Origin: Metellina segmentata | Taxonomy: Eukaryota; Arthropoda; Arachnida; Araneae; Tetragnathidae | NCBI GenBank assembly: GCA_947359465.1 | Contig: OX375879.1 | Location: 89,813,578 to 89,877,577, forward strand | Direction of reading: 5' to 3' | Length of the DNA: 64,000 bases | Shown here: positions 10,985 to 23,224 of the stretch, piece by piece | How positions within the stretch are numbered: position 1 is the stretch's first letter | Layout: each line of letters begins with the position of its first letter | The notes under the pieces: model-generated | What the model saw: only the letters and a program-made list of their open reading frames with translations | Told to the model about the DNA's origin: nothing | The model's database searches: none | Translations under genes and position numbers: made by a program

Positions 10985-13900
10985 GTAGTATCATATTCAT
11001 ATCACAAAATTTTCATTTTCCAATTTATTTCAATAGTTTGTTTGTTACCTTTCAGTTGTACTATATTGTCATTACTTAAATTTTATTATTATTTCCTTTT
11101 GTCATTTCACCCTGACAGTCGATATGTGAAATAATTACAAATATTCTGCTTAACTTTTGGATATCTTTATATTGTACTTTAAAGTTTATTTGTGACTGTC
11201 TTAAAAAATTATTGTTTAAAGCATCTGTATTTTTAGTATGGTACATATATTCAAAACACTTAAGGTGTTATTCATAGGTCATGATATCTGTTACCTGTAT
11301 TTAATGATAATAATTTGATTTCCTTAGTATGTAATGTAAAATAAAGTTATTCACCACATCTTGATGAATGCATAAAGCCCTTCCTAACATTAAACATCTG
11401 CAGAGGTTTAGCTATATAAGGGTGTTCGACAGGGGTGGCTACACTGAGCATCAATTCAACACACAGCATTTCAGAAATAGTAGGTTTGTGACTAATGTTA
11501 GTTAAAAGTTTTGTATTCATTCTTTGAAAGATGTTTAATATTTAAAAAAACAATTGTGTCCTTTCAAAGAAATAATTATAGAAATGTAAAAAAAATGTAT
11601 AGATCAAGGTTGGCTGTAACCTTATTTTCGTTATGTCCCAAAAATTTTAGCTTCACCTCTGAATTTGTGGTGTCCATTATCATTATCCAATTTTTAAATA
11701 AAACTAGAAAGTTTGTCAACTATAAGATATCTATTCTATCAGCTCACAAGTAGGACCATGCTCTCTGCTTGTAAAAGGGGACAAAATGTTCATCAATAAC
11801 AAAGTCTCACATTAATGTTATTAAATTAAGTATCAATTTAACAAACATAATTTAAAAAAGGATAGAAAATCCTCTCTGATGTATTGAGCACTCTTGATTA
11901 AAAGTTGCATATTTCTACTTTAAATGTAGCCAGAAATTTACAAACACTATTTTATTCCTTCAGGCCTGTAAAAGAGTTTAGGAATGCTTAATTTTCTAAA
12001 TTTCTGTATGAACCATGCAAAAGACAAGTAGAAGTAGGATTTATGCAAATAAATACCTGTTTAAGTTCTTAAAACTGAAATTATTTGTACACTGAATTTT
12101 TGTGACTTAAAAACAAATTTTGCTTTTCTGGATATTGAGAAACCACATTATAACGTAAACAGTAAAAAAAAATATGTTTATCATTTTGTTTCTTCTTGCA
12201 TACTACTTTTTAATATTTTTCAATCTAATTATTGTAAAACCTCCTATCTTTAATATAAAAAAGAAAGCCACCCAATGTCCTATCCGCTAAAGGTACCCCT
12301 TGAAAAATGGGTTGGCTGAAGGGCCAAGTTACAAGTTTAGAACTTGTATGTGCCAGTTGTGTTGACTCCTTGAATTTTCTTTTTTCTTCAAGATTATTCG
12401 TTAATGCAGACCAGCTTTTTAAAGACCTACAGGAAGACATATCATATTCCCAAGGTCAAGTTTAGTACTATATGCTGGTGTGTCGGATTAACATTGAGAC
12501 TGCCCCTTTCATGCCATTGAATACTTTTTGGATTGTATGTATATAACTTAGCTGGCATTGAAAATAATATCAAAAAGAATCATGCTCCAGTTTTTGATAC
12601 ACTCAAATTATTTTTATGAATAGGTGAATCAACTTGCTTACTGTGATTCCTGTTAATTTTCTATTTTTGGGATTCATGTCTGTTTTTCAGTTTATATGAA
12701 AACTGGAGAACTTATAAAAAATCTGCCTTTGTTACAAATCTCACCTGTTATGTTATCTTATACTGTAGGCTTGACTGAGGCTGAAATCTCACTGGCATTT
12801 GATAAGGCCAAATCAGATCCAAGACACAATGCCATCAGTAATCCAACTCCTTTTCCAAATTTTGCTGTGGCGCCTCCATTACTCTATCCTCAAAGAAAAT
12901 ATTCCTTTTGGTCACAGTTGGTAGGACTCAGCTCTTCATTTGTTGTTCTGGCTGTAGCACTATATGGATTGCATCGCTTTTATAAAGTAAGAATTTTTGT
13001 TGCATTTTACAAACATGATTCAAGTTTAACATGTACCTACATGTTGTGGTAAACCAGAGGACCATGTGAAGCAGACCATCTTATCTAGAATGTGCATCGG
13101 TGCATTCTTCTGTTCACATCACTTTGTCTGAAAATCGTCGAGCATTTTCAAATCAGATTAAAAATAGAGGTATCAGATGTTGACAATTAGCATTCATCTA
13201 GCAATGTAATTCTTTTATCCGAAAATAATTATAAATAAATTAAATATGGAAGAGTTATCCAAAATGGAAGATTTAATAATGGATAAGGTACTGTTCACAG
13301 TAATTAAGCTTGTGGTAGAGACAGAATTTAGGAAAATATGGAAAAATGAAAAAAATTCCATCAGCTTCCAATTTGGGTTATTAATTCTGAAATACGTAAA
13401 GGAATTTCTAAAATACTCTTGAAATTTTCCCTATTTCATTCATGTACCTTTGTATCTCGTCTCTAAAGCTTAAATTGATCTTTGCAAGAAACTTCATCAA
13501 AAAAGAGTTCTGCTCTGAATGATGGAACCTAACGGTGCTTCACTGGGATGAAATTTGGATCAAAATAAGATGAATGTACAACAGATAATGTTTTTTTTTT
13601 ATCCTGCCTCTTGGCCATCAGTCGATAGCAGAAAATATTGTTCTGACGTGATAAAATATGTTTTGAAAACACTGTCTGCAGTATTTGCAACTGTACTGTC
13701 AAGAATTTTAGGGCAGGCCTTGAGCTGATCTTCATTTACTTTGCCCAGTTCACAAAGATACAGAGAATCCAGTTGCACCATATTGAAGCAGCTGGTTTTG
13801 CTACTCCAATACAATGTAAGTATATATGAGGTTATCAGAGTACCCCCACAAACTAACTCAATGGAGAAAAAATGCAATTTTCTTGCTCCCATTTTTTATA

Positions 13901-16900
13901 TATTTTTATTTATCTACAGTATAATTTGAGATTCTTAAAATTTGTTTATTACTGATCAATAATAAGTTATTTTGTAAGTTTAGAAGACTTCAAGCTACAC
14001 ATTTTCACAAAAGGTAAAGGGCTGTAATAAAAGGTTCGGTATTTTGTAGGTTAGGCCACTATTGCTCTGATAGCCTCATATATCTTGGTAATCATGTCCA
14101 GATAGAAGTTGAAAGCAAGCAACTCCAGTAGACCTGGGGCCAACCAACCGGTCTGGTGGTTAAGGTGTTAACCTCTAGATCAAAATGTTCCTGGTTCGAA
14201 TCCGGGTCAATGCATGGATATTTGTAAGCGTATGGTGTAGAGGTGGCTGGTGCACCTTAAATCTGTCGTGGCAGAAAGTCCTCACGTTGGGTTGGTGTGG
14301 AAGTTTGGAGAGTGGGGTGCCAGCTCAGGTATTGCCTCGTCATTTGACCGTGGTACAAAATTATGTGGTGTTATCCTCTGATCTTTTCCTTAGGGGATTG
14401 ATCCTGGACCATCATCAATAGCCATTGTGTTGCTCGTTGCTCTAGTACAACGTTAATTAAAATGTACCAAGTACCAACAGGTCTGGGCAAGGAAGTATGC
14501 ATATGAGCCTTATTTCTAAAACCACATTCCAAGTCTATCCTGTAGGCATTGCTTTTTAGATTGCCTCTATTAGTCTTGATAGATGAGCAAATAAGCCTAT
14601 TGATTTTATGTAGAGGCAAGGGGATTAAGGTTGGAGCATCAGCTTAAGCCTTAACTGATTGATCAGCATGTTTAATTTCCATATATACCACAAATTGTGA
14701 ATGGTTATTTTTAATAAAAGTTTGAATTGTCTTATTTGTAAACTAATTTGAATTTTTATTAATTCATTAATATTTATGAACATAATTTCAACAATTTTGA
14801 CAGTTTACTTGCTATCAATATATCAGTTTCAAAAGATTGTACAGGAGTTGGACAAAAATATGGAAACACCTAAAAAAACACCATGTAACCTTGCCTAATA
14901 TGGTGTAGGAAAACCGTTGATATTCAGTACAGCTTGCCGTTTTCTCAAAATGGATAAATACAGTTCCTGTATGCTTGCCAAGGGAATCTTGTACCATTCT
15001 TCCTGCAAAATAGTGACTAGTTCAGATAACGTTGAGGGCAGTGGATAGCGATCACACACTTTTCTCTCCAATGTAGACCACAAAGATTCAATAATATTGA
15101 GGTCTGGTGACTGTGGTGTCCAGGGGAGATTGGACAAATCATCCTCGTGCTCAGAAAACCAGTCCTGGACAATGTGAGCTGTGTGAACAGGGGTTTTGTC
15201 ATCTTGTATGACACCATCACCTTTGGGGAACAAAGTTTGCACCATGGGGTGGACTTGATCAGCCAAAATTTTCACATAATCCTCCTTAATGTGCCCTTGA
15301 AGAGAAATCATTGGGCCCACAGAAAACCACGATATGGCTGCCCAAACCATCACAGACCTTCCGCCATGTTTCACTCTTGGCAACAAGCAGTGTGTATTAT
15401 TGGCTTGTGATGGCGTTCGCCAGACGTAAACTCGGCCAGAAGTGGGAAACAAGACTCATCCGACTAAATTACTGTCTTTCATTGCTCTTTAGTCCAGGTT
15501 TTATGCCTCAAACATCACTTACATGTTACAGGCATTAGCATCACTGATGAATTGTTTTTCAATTGCAGCTCGGCCAGAAATACTCTGCTTATGGAGCTCA
15601 TTTTGTTTTGGTACTCATAGGGTTTGTGAGCACGACATTCATTTCAACAGTAACTTTTGAAGCTGTGGTCTTCTTATTTTTAGTCACAATCTTCCTTAAT
15701 TATCCCAGCTGTCACGATCACTCAACACACACTTTGGTCCGCACTGTGTTTTTCTACTTTTCAAATATACGGGATAAATCTTAGATACAGTACCTCTTAA
15801 AACGCTAAACACTACGGCTATCTTGCTTACAGAAGCACCCACCAGATGAGCTCCAACAATTTGCCCACGTCTGAAGTCTATTAGTTCTGACATGATGCAA
15901 TTACAACTTCACATTACAGTGCCCCGGCAATGACTGACCTGCACAGCGTATTTACGACGTTGTATATGTGATGTCAGTAGGTGAAAACACCAGCACCATC
16001 TATACATTTCACTAGAACTAACATTCCTTTTCAAGCATTTACTTGACGAGGGGTTTCCATATTTTTGTCCAACCCCTGTTTATCTTAAAGAAGATTAAAA
16101 GTATACAACTTATCTTTCCTGTCAATGCAAAACAATTTATCTGGTCTGTTTGAAATGCTCATTTATTAATACTTTTAACCTCAATAAATTTTTTTCTTCC
16201 AGTTATATATAGAGCCATGGCTATTTGGCAGAAAATCTGAAAAAAGTCAAATAAGTCTCATGGAAGAACAGCTACTTCAACTAAACAATTCTGTTGTACA
16301 TCTTAGTACTGCAGTGTCTACATTAGAGAAAGGTGTTAATTCTCATAAGCAACAAATTGACACGATGATTGAGGTGAGATATTTTTTAACTTGTTAATAT
16401 ATATTTGTCCATCTTTTTGTTCCTTCACTTACGCTTTACTGTTTATTGATTTTAGTTATCTATTTATGTAAATGGCAGTGATTATTAAACATCATTGTTC
16501 AGTTTTCTCCTTAATAGCTTTATATAGTCTAAACAGATTAAAGAGCCTCATTCACAAATTAACAACACCCCAAACAAAGCACAAGAAAGTTAAAGTATGA
16601 GTAAAACTTATTTTAAAATGTTTGGAAGGGCATCAAAGAAAAAATGTTATACATTAGGCAAGCCTAGAAGCACATACAAAACTATTTTTGGGGATTCTCC
16701 ACAGTTCTTCTAACCACAAGTTTCACTAGAATTTATACTATTTATTAAAACTTGTTCTACATCTCAGTTTTATATAAAGTTTTGCTCTGTTTCTTATTAC
16801 ATTGTTGTATTTCCATTTTAAATGCTTCTTAATAAGCTGTGTTTCATTCTAACTCAATTAAATTAAATAATTTCATCATACTTTTTACTATGAAACAAGC

Positions 16901-19900
16901 AGTGTCCACAGTATGCTCTGCATTCACATAGGTTGCCCAATTCACATTTGTCTTGTTGGACTTAAGTCAGATATGTTGTTTTAATATGAAATTATTTAAA
17001 ATGGACATTCAAATTCCTCAACTACATGTATAGAAAAAGATATGGCCATGTTTTTTTCGGAAAATTGGCAATCTACTTTGCTTGACATATTTGTGTTACT
17101 AAATATTATTTCTTAAAAAATATAATTCATCAATCAAATACTAAAAATTGATGACACTCACTTAACTTGTATTGCACTTAATTATTATACACACTTCGCT
17201 TCTATTGCACTTAACTATGACACACTTTACTTCTATCTCATTTTAATTATGACAAACACTTTACTTTTATATTATTACTGAGCAAAGCCTTCCCCTCATT
17301 AGCTGTGTAAGAGAACTAGACTTTCAGTAATTTGCATTTTCTAATGTTTAAAAATTAAATCTTTGTAGTTTGTGGGTTTCACTTAAAGTAGCCTTTCTTT
17401 TGTAAAAATTAACTTGACAGAGTATTAAAAGCCTTAAATCTCCATATTAATGCATTTTGACCAATATAAGGTTAAATAAAACTAAGAAAGAGTAAGAATT
17501 TTACTACTGGTAGATTTATAGTTTCAGTGACAAAAAAGTAAACAAAGCATAAATGTGAATATACTCAACAAAATTTTTTTTACTAAATACAAAACCCTTA
17601 CAATTTGAAAATTAGTTACAAAATATGTATAAACTATAATTATATTTGATTTTAAGGAAATAAAAATGTATGAAAATTTTCTATGGTTCCTAAAATATGC
17701 ACCTTTTTTCAATGACAGAATATGATTCGACAAACTAAAAATCACGGCTATAATTCTTATTGGTAACTCACTATATATTCCTGAATTTTTTTCACAACAA
17801 TGTATATATGTTAATTAATATTTTGTCGTTTCAGAGGAAAACATTACAGGTCCTTTCAAATAGGATGTTTCTAAGTGATTTCAATTACTTTACATGTAAC
17901 AAAATCCAACAAATGTAAATTTGATATTGTTTATAGGAGCTATTTATTTCAAGAGTCAAATACACTTGAAATAATTAGCTTTCAATAAATATGAGAATTA
18001 CTAAAATTGAGCTATTAATGCTCAAGTTAAGACCATTTATGGAAAGCTGTAAAACCACAATGCTTCCCATTTGGCACTGATTGACTTTTAAATTCCTATA
18101 TCAGACACAAAATAGTTTAAAAAATGAGATGTTGGAGTTTCACTACCATGTTCATATAAGGTAAAAATTTGAAAAATGTGGCAATAGTTAATAAAATGCA
18201 CAATAACTTTTCTCAAAATGGATGTCTTCCCTTGGAGTGACCCTGATTTGAGATTTTCTTTTAAATTGAACAAAGAAACAAAACAAATAAAAAAGAATTG
18301 GATGCTAGCTCATTATTTAAATCAAAGTTTTATCTCTGAATTAATGTAATTTTTTAAATTTTACATTTTTTTCCAATGATTAATGACAATTATTTTAACT
18401 ATTGAATTGAGTTTAGCTGTGAATTAGTTTCGTTATTTCTATAACATGCAAGTGTTGTATGTAACAGATATGCAGGAGTTAAGTCTTGAGTTGAAACTTA
18501 TTCATTAATATTTTATTCCTCATTTTTAATGTAGGCAAGTGGAATTGTATCAGCATCAGTCGCAGTTTCTTCATTGAAAACTGAAATAGGGAATGTGAAA
18601 TCTCTTCTGATTAACAGGTATATTTATTTTTTTTACCTTTTAACATATATTCATGCAAAGGTTTCTGAAGGTTGGATATTTTTAATATGGTGCTAGGGCT
18701 ATATTTAGCCAAGCTGCACCAAAACAACACCAAGTAAATGAACATACACACAAGGAAAGTTTTACTGGCATCAAAGAGAAAAATGCACTCTATGTGAATT
18801 GAACCTGTGCTGCCTAACAAATCACTGGTTGCTAGCTCAATATACAAGTCCACCAAGCCATGGCGACCCCAAAAGTTTCCTAGGAAAGCGCTATTTAGCT
18901 ATACCTGGCTTTAATCAAGTCATATTTTCCACAAACAAATTTAAAGCACTTTCATTTTACTTGAAACACAATCTGCTCAGGATTATAAATTGGTTGTATT
19001 TAATACTAAATTTTAAATGGAGTCAAATTGACCAATACTTCCCTTAAATGTGTTGTAGTAAATTTTCAGCGCTTTGGCCAAAGGGCTTGTGCTGCCATGA
19101 AGATTGCTTTCACACAGTGTAAGAGTAAACAAAGAAAGAACTGATGGATGGCACTATGAAAGGTTGTTGGCTGTATCGCTCTATGATATGGTTATTGTTT
19201 TAAAGAAATAATTTTAAAAAACAGTTCTCCTATTCTATACATCTCCAAGTGCACAGTGAAAGCAACATGGAAGCCAACAAATTGAAGTTAACAATTTGAT
19301 CGATCAAAGCTCATTTTGGTCTTCTTACAATGTAACAGTGTAGTTTTGTATTAGAGCATGAATACTGTACTTATGGTATGCCCGATTTTAAAAATGGGAA
19401 AATGTACAATTGAAATGATTGCTGTCCTCAGGTGGACATCTCCTTTTGGTGTGTTTTTGGACCTTGTGCTATAAAATCCCAAAATCCAAACCAATCCTTT
19501 AGGTGTGTACGGGCTTCATGTGTCCAATGTACTTTAGTGATCTTTTTGCCGTGGGGGTTTACTGTATTTATTTCACATTGGAATCGTTTTCAGGATACCC
19601 AAACGATCTGATTTCATCCTATTATTTTATTCCCCAATCCCTCTTTTTGTCCCCCTTCATGATATTTTTTACTCGAAGTTGATTGTCTTATGTTTGGAGC
19701 AGCTTGGCCAAATATGACCCTTGTGCTACAACCCCTAAACAGCCAACCAACTGAAATGATTGATATCTTTGGAATAATCCTTTCCTTAGTTTCCTTACTG
19801 TTTCTGAAGCTTGAGTTCTGTATTGAACCAAAATCTTCAAGTTACATTTTCTACTGTTTTGTGCATTATATGAGCCATTATTTTTGTAATATTTCCTTAA

Positions 19901-22900
19901 ATGGTTTAGTTACAATAAGTTTCTAAAATTTTTTCTAACATGAAAAAACATAACTGACTTTTTATTTAAATTCAGTTGAATTCTATTCTCTGAATCAATG
20001 TATGCAATGAATGTAAATTCCTCATTTTAAGCAGAAACTTCATTTCACACAACATCTAAATAGCAATTGAAAAATTAGTAAGAAATGAATGCCTTTGACA
20101 ATAGCTTTAAAATATAAAATTTTGATAAGCTTTAAAAGAAATGTGTTTAAATATATTTTATTCTTAATTTATTAAATTGTTAGAAGATTAATACCTTCTC
20201 CGAAATTTGCTGAAATAATATTAAAATACCAATTAGTCCAGAACAATAATTTAATTGCATGCTACTTAAAATTTAGAATCAATGCTCAGATAAAAAATTC
20301 ATTAGATATATCTCATTTGTTATGTATAGAAAGTAAATTAAACATAAAATAGTTTTTATTTATGAAAAGAATAAACTATTAAAAATTTTAGTTAAATTTA
20401 AGTTTGTTTATCAATATTTTTATTAGAATGATTATTTATGGCACAGTAAGATACAATAAATTGCTCATCAGAATCATTAATTAAAAATAAAGCAATGAAA
20501 TTTAGAAATTAAAAAAATTTGTTACTTTTCTTGACAATACTGTATAGAAAAGAAGTAATTTTTTTCTCAGTTTCCGCATTCCATTTACTTGATTGAATAG
20601 CATGTTTTGTGTTTCATTTGCATATCAATTACACTTTTAATTTTACATTTCCTACGTTTAAGATAGATTTGTTGGACTCTTTCTGATGCATAATTTTGGC
20701 ACTTGTTTGTTTCACAAAATTAGCAGAAGTATTGCTTTCACAAAAAATGTTTTTTGTTGCAAATCCACTTATCACCCCAAATCAGAACAGAAGAGCTTGC
20801 CATTAATTGACGTTAATTTGAGATAGATCTTACAATTTTAATATTAGTAATTTTTGCATCTGTAGGATCAAAAATCATCATAATTTGATTAATTGCAAAA
20901 CATATGTGCATAGTTATGAACATGGTAGTCAAAGTCTCCTTGGTTTGGTCTCTCTGGTTTTCTTGCTGAAGTAAAGCTATTTAGAGACTGGGAAATCTGT
21001 TTTGTGTAAAAAAAACACAGTACAATGGACTATAAAATTTCTAAATTGTGTTATACATAACAAAATTTTCTATTCTCTTGTTAAGTAAAATTATATGAAG
21101 TCAAGTAATGGGAAAGTGAGAAAGCAACAAACCTGCTATTATGTCGAAATAACACACCAATGGGTGTTCTAGTGTTACAATAGTCCCTAGTGTAATTTTC
21201 CCTCATACCAAAACATCAAGCTCTTTCACAAATACGGGTCTATGGACATGTAATACACTCTTTTATTTCTACTAGCTAGTCAACAGGGAACTAGCAATGT
21301 CCACATGAGGACAATGTAATGAGCACAGTGAATTCCAACCAAGAAAACTCAAACTATGCACCTTTCAAAAGAGGGAATGCTCTTTAAGCCCTAGGTCCCA
21401 GTCTCATTAGACCTAATGTAGCATGAAATGACCATGGAGTAAAATATATAACTTATCAAGTGAGAGTATGAGAATTGATTTAAATACTATCCAAACTATT
21501 ATTACTATTATTTATTAAACATCATTAATACGAAATACAAGTGCATTAATCATAAAATATGAAGCTTTCTTAGTATTTCAATTAAAATAAAACAAGCCAT
21601 TGAGCACTTTTCTGACATTAGATATATGTTTCTAAAAAATATAGGACTGGTGGTACAACAAAAATTTCAAGTGGTATGCAATTACTAAAAGGTTGGGAAC
21701 CCCTGCCTTAGAACTATGTTTTTTTTTATTTAGTTTGTTTCACTTGCACACTAAAGATGTATTAGTTTAAATAAAAGTAATATTAAAGGAGTGCTTTAAG
21801 ATATAGAAGTAAGCTCTAATACTAAGTAATTCAGCATTATTACTTTTATTTATATGGGGAGTTAGGTAAAACAGTACATATATACTATAAACCCATCTCT
21901 ACTATTATAAAAGGAAGTGTTTGTGTGTCTGTCTGTGTTTTCAGACTATCTATACCACTTACAGTCCTGAAATTTGGCACACAGAGAGTCCTAATTTTGT
22001 GTAAAGCCCATATTTTAAAATTTAATCTAGAACATTATCAAATTCATTTATTATTTGCTTTCCTTAGAATGGCAACAGTATAAAGAGATCACAAATTTAA
22101 GATTTATTTTTTCCTTTCATTTCCTAAGCACAAACAATTCCAGCGAAGGGAATCAAAACAAATAGAAATTTTTGACTGGAGTTAATTTGTTTTTTATTCT
22201 TTAGTCCAAGTTTCTATATTCACCCTCATTAAACATAGAGTAAAAATTTCAACAGATTTGAAATCTGCAAAAAATTAAAAACCAGATCAATAATTCAATT
22301 AGTTTGAATTTTATGCAAATTTGTGACAGGTCCGTGTCATGTCGGATGGAAGTGCAACTCATTCTTATATTTATTATTTTTTCCTTTTTAATGTTTTCAA
22401 TATCAGTAAGGACACAAAAAGAACTGTCACGGGCAACGTCATGCTGGCCTGGTAGTGGATGATAAGCATAAATAAGTTTGCAAACATATATGTTATATTC
22501 CCGCCTTTAAAACTCGAATAACCTAAATCCACATTTACCAGTCTCTGACCCAAACCACTGTTTGTTAAATCTTCAAAAGGACAATGTCGCATGATGTTCT
22601 CGTGCCTTTACTTTTGTGACCCCCAGTCCTTCCTTCACCCAAGTGGGATTCTCCAGTCATTCAGACAGAAGCTACTTGATGGACGCAGCATATGTCTGAA
22701 GTTCTTATACTCCAGCTATCTAGTATAACATTCCATTATTGTGTTAATGAATATTCCTCATTTGGATAACCCTTGTTCTCGATCACAACTGCAAATTAAT
22801 AATCCCCTGTTTTCTGGGTTTACTACATACATTTATTTCTTGATTTGTTAAATATTTGTTCTCATGTGTCTATTATTTAATGACTAATTTTTATTAATTT

Positions 22901-23209
22901 TTCAAAAGGCACCAATTCCCAGCTGTGCCAAAAGTGGCCAGCCCCTCCATACCACACTGGCAACTTCAATCAGCTGAAAATGAAAATTCAGAAAGTGAGC
23001 CAGTCTCAGAAAAGGGAGGTGATGCTGAAAACGATTTGTCCGTGACGACTGAGTGTGATCTGTTGGCAGGTAACCCTTCATCTGATCCAGTATTAACCAA
23101 TGCTTCTGAGAATAATGGCATAGAAAATGGAATTGTTGGCACATCTTCAGTAGACGAATTGCCCAACCATAAAGATGAATCCCAGCACAATGGCACGGAG
23201 GAAGTTTAG
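10900..23209 (+). CDS. PEX14: Peroxisomal membrane docking protein PEX14, 5' exon(s) missing
   Basis: PEX14 forms the docking site on the peroxisomal membrane for the cargo receptor PEX5. Five exons (10900-10984, 12769-12986, 16203-16373, 18535-18617, 22909-23209) join in frame, giving 285 residues and a stop. Residues 1-45 match the N-terminal domain that binds WxxxF motifs: AVNFLLNADV, then GFLRNKGLTEAEISLAF. F7, F24 and K28 have the spacing of the receptor-contacting F35, F52 and K56 of the human protein. A proline-rich linker follows, then a membrane segment at about 77-96 (LVGLSSSFVVLAVALYGLHR). A heptad-rich coiled coil spans about 110-186, with SLKTEIGNVKSLLINR matching the conserved ELKSEIxSLKGLLLNR block. 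The tail has the family HQFPxxPxxxSPSIPxWQ motif and is otherwise acidic and low-complexity. The start codon and first residues were not found. All splice sites are GT/AG. Confidence 0.95.
12769..12986 (+). CDS. PEX14: PEX14 coding exon (end of N-domain, linker, membrane segment)
   Basis: Acceptor ttatcttatactgtag, donor gtaaga. It completes the split glycine, then encodes LTEAEISLAFDKAK, a proline-rich linker and the hydrophobic segment ending HRFYK. The reading stays open beyond both splice sites, so a longer open frame (12696-13052) is seen in raw translation, but the outer parts are intronic. Confidence 0.93.
13821..14082. repeat. Inverted-repeat MITE-like element, copy 1 (PEX14 intron)
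   Basis: The ends are inverted: left tatatgaggttatcagagta; right ggccactattgctctgatag then cctcatata. The interior blocks atgcaattttctt and aatttgagattcttaaaat also occur in the same order at 35934-36211. About 262 bp, no coding capacity. Target duplication not resolved. Confidence 0.7.
14141..14468 (+). repeat. SINE type A, full copy (PEX14 intron)
   Basis: The tRNA-like head has an A box (ggtctggtggttaaggtg) and a B box (ggttcgaatcc). It is followed by the full type A body (gtgcaccttaaatctgtcgt, gttgggttggtgtggaagtt, ccagctcaggt) and 3' end. Several CpGs present in other copies are TG or CA here. No clear target duplication; the flanks agacctgggg and aggtctgggc match at only 7 of 10 positions. 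Confidence 0.9.
14842..16078 (-). mobile_element. Tc1-like DNA transposon, 1.24 kb (PEX14 intron)
   Basis: Terminal inverted repeats: left caggagttggacaaaaatat continuing ggaaacacc; right gtttccatatttttgtccaa then cccctg. The left flank ends in TA (14840-14841); the right flank reads TT where TA is expected. It lies in the PEX14 intron 12987-16202, antisense to the gene. Confidence 0.92.
14895..15893 (-). pseudogene. Tc1 transposase, broken
   Basis: The N-terminal piece (15696-15893) starts MSELIDFRRGQIVGAHLVGA, the Tc1 helix-turn-helix start. The middle piece has SDES preceded and followed by in-frame stops, equivalent to the first catalytic Asp. The long C-terminal piece (14895-15452) has KHGGRSVMVWAAIS, QDDKTPVHTA (second catalytic Asp) and SPDLNIIESLW (catalytic Glu), consistent with DD34E. 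It ends ...NGFPTPY next to the inverted repeat. Stops and at least one frameshift between 15452 and 15696 inactivate it. Confidence 0.9.
16203..16373 (+). CDS. PEX14: PEX14 coding exon (start of coiled coil)
   Basis: Acceptor tttttttcttccag, donor gtgaga; 57 whole codons. Begins LYIEPWLFGRKSEKS, equivalent to the KYLLPLILGGRED region just after the membrane segment in human PEX14. It then encodes MEEQLLQLNNSVVHLSTAV and QQIDTMIE with heptad leucine/valine spacing. Confidence 0.92.
18535..18617 (+). CDS. PEX14: PEX14 coding exon (end of coiled coil)
   Basis: Acceptor cctcatttttaatgtag, donor gtatat; 83 nt, ending in the first two bases of an arginine codon. Encodes ASGIVSASVAVSSLKTEIG then NVKSLLINR. 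Confidence 0.92.
18663..18866 (-). repeat. SINE type C, degenerate copy (PEX14 intron)
   Basis: On the minus strand: gccatggcttggtggacttg (A-box-like head), cacaggttcaattcacat (B box), tttctctttgatgccagtaa, cttgtgtgtatgttca, then gcagcttggctaaatatagc. These are the ordered landmarks of type C SINEs (compare 47708-47882). The final CCATAAAACCC motif is eroded. Confidence 0.7.
19425..19500 (+). repeat. SINE type C, 3' end fragment
   Basis: ggaccttgtgctataaaatc followed by ccaaaatccaaacc matches the type C terminal motif (cccttgcgccataaaaccc). Only the tail is recognisable. Confidence 0.5.
19677..19753 (+). repeat. SINE type C, 3' end fragment
   Basis: gcagcttggccaaatatgac then ccttgtgctacaacccc matches the terminal 40 bp of type C SINEs. 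Confidence 0.6.
19760..21630. other. PEX14 intronic sequence, no feature seen
   Basis: AT-rich intron sequence with very few CpGs. I see no open frame or element boundary that I can support. Confidence 0.5.
21640..21712. mobile_element. Right end of a hAT-like element
   Basis: aaaaggttgggaacccctg is the mirror of the CAGGGGTTCCCAACC end typical of hAT families. The matching left end was not found, so the extent leftwards is unknown. Confidence 0.45.
21896..22330 (+). mobile_element. Helitron-like element, 5' end and interior
   Basis: Starts tctctactattataaaagg after an A, followed by aagtgtttgtgtgtctgtctg, the classic Helitron 5' start. It matches the minus-strand start at 55966. The paired interior motif aaatttcaacagatttgaaa then tctgc is present at 22245-22275. 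No CTRR end with hairpin was identified. Confidence 0.7.
22909..23209 (+). CDS. PEX14: PEX14 last coding exon (C-terminal tail)
   Basis: Acceptor tttttcaaaag completes the arginine codon. Encodes HQFPAVPKVASPSIPHWQ and an 81-residue acidic Ser/Glu/Asn-rich tail ending NGTEEV. The stop is TAG at 23207-23209. The tail is shorter than the human one (family knowledge) and lacks its long Glu/Asp runs. Confidence 0.93.
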
Positions 23210-23224
23210 TTTCATCTGGCTTTG

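Noticed and set aside
12696..13052. Single-exon 118-codon gene
   Set aside because: Only 12769-12986 is coding; the ends are intron read-through beyond good splice sites of PEX14.
15147..15410. Plus-strand frames across the Tc1 element
   Set aside because: Antisense shadows of the transposase.
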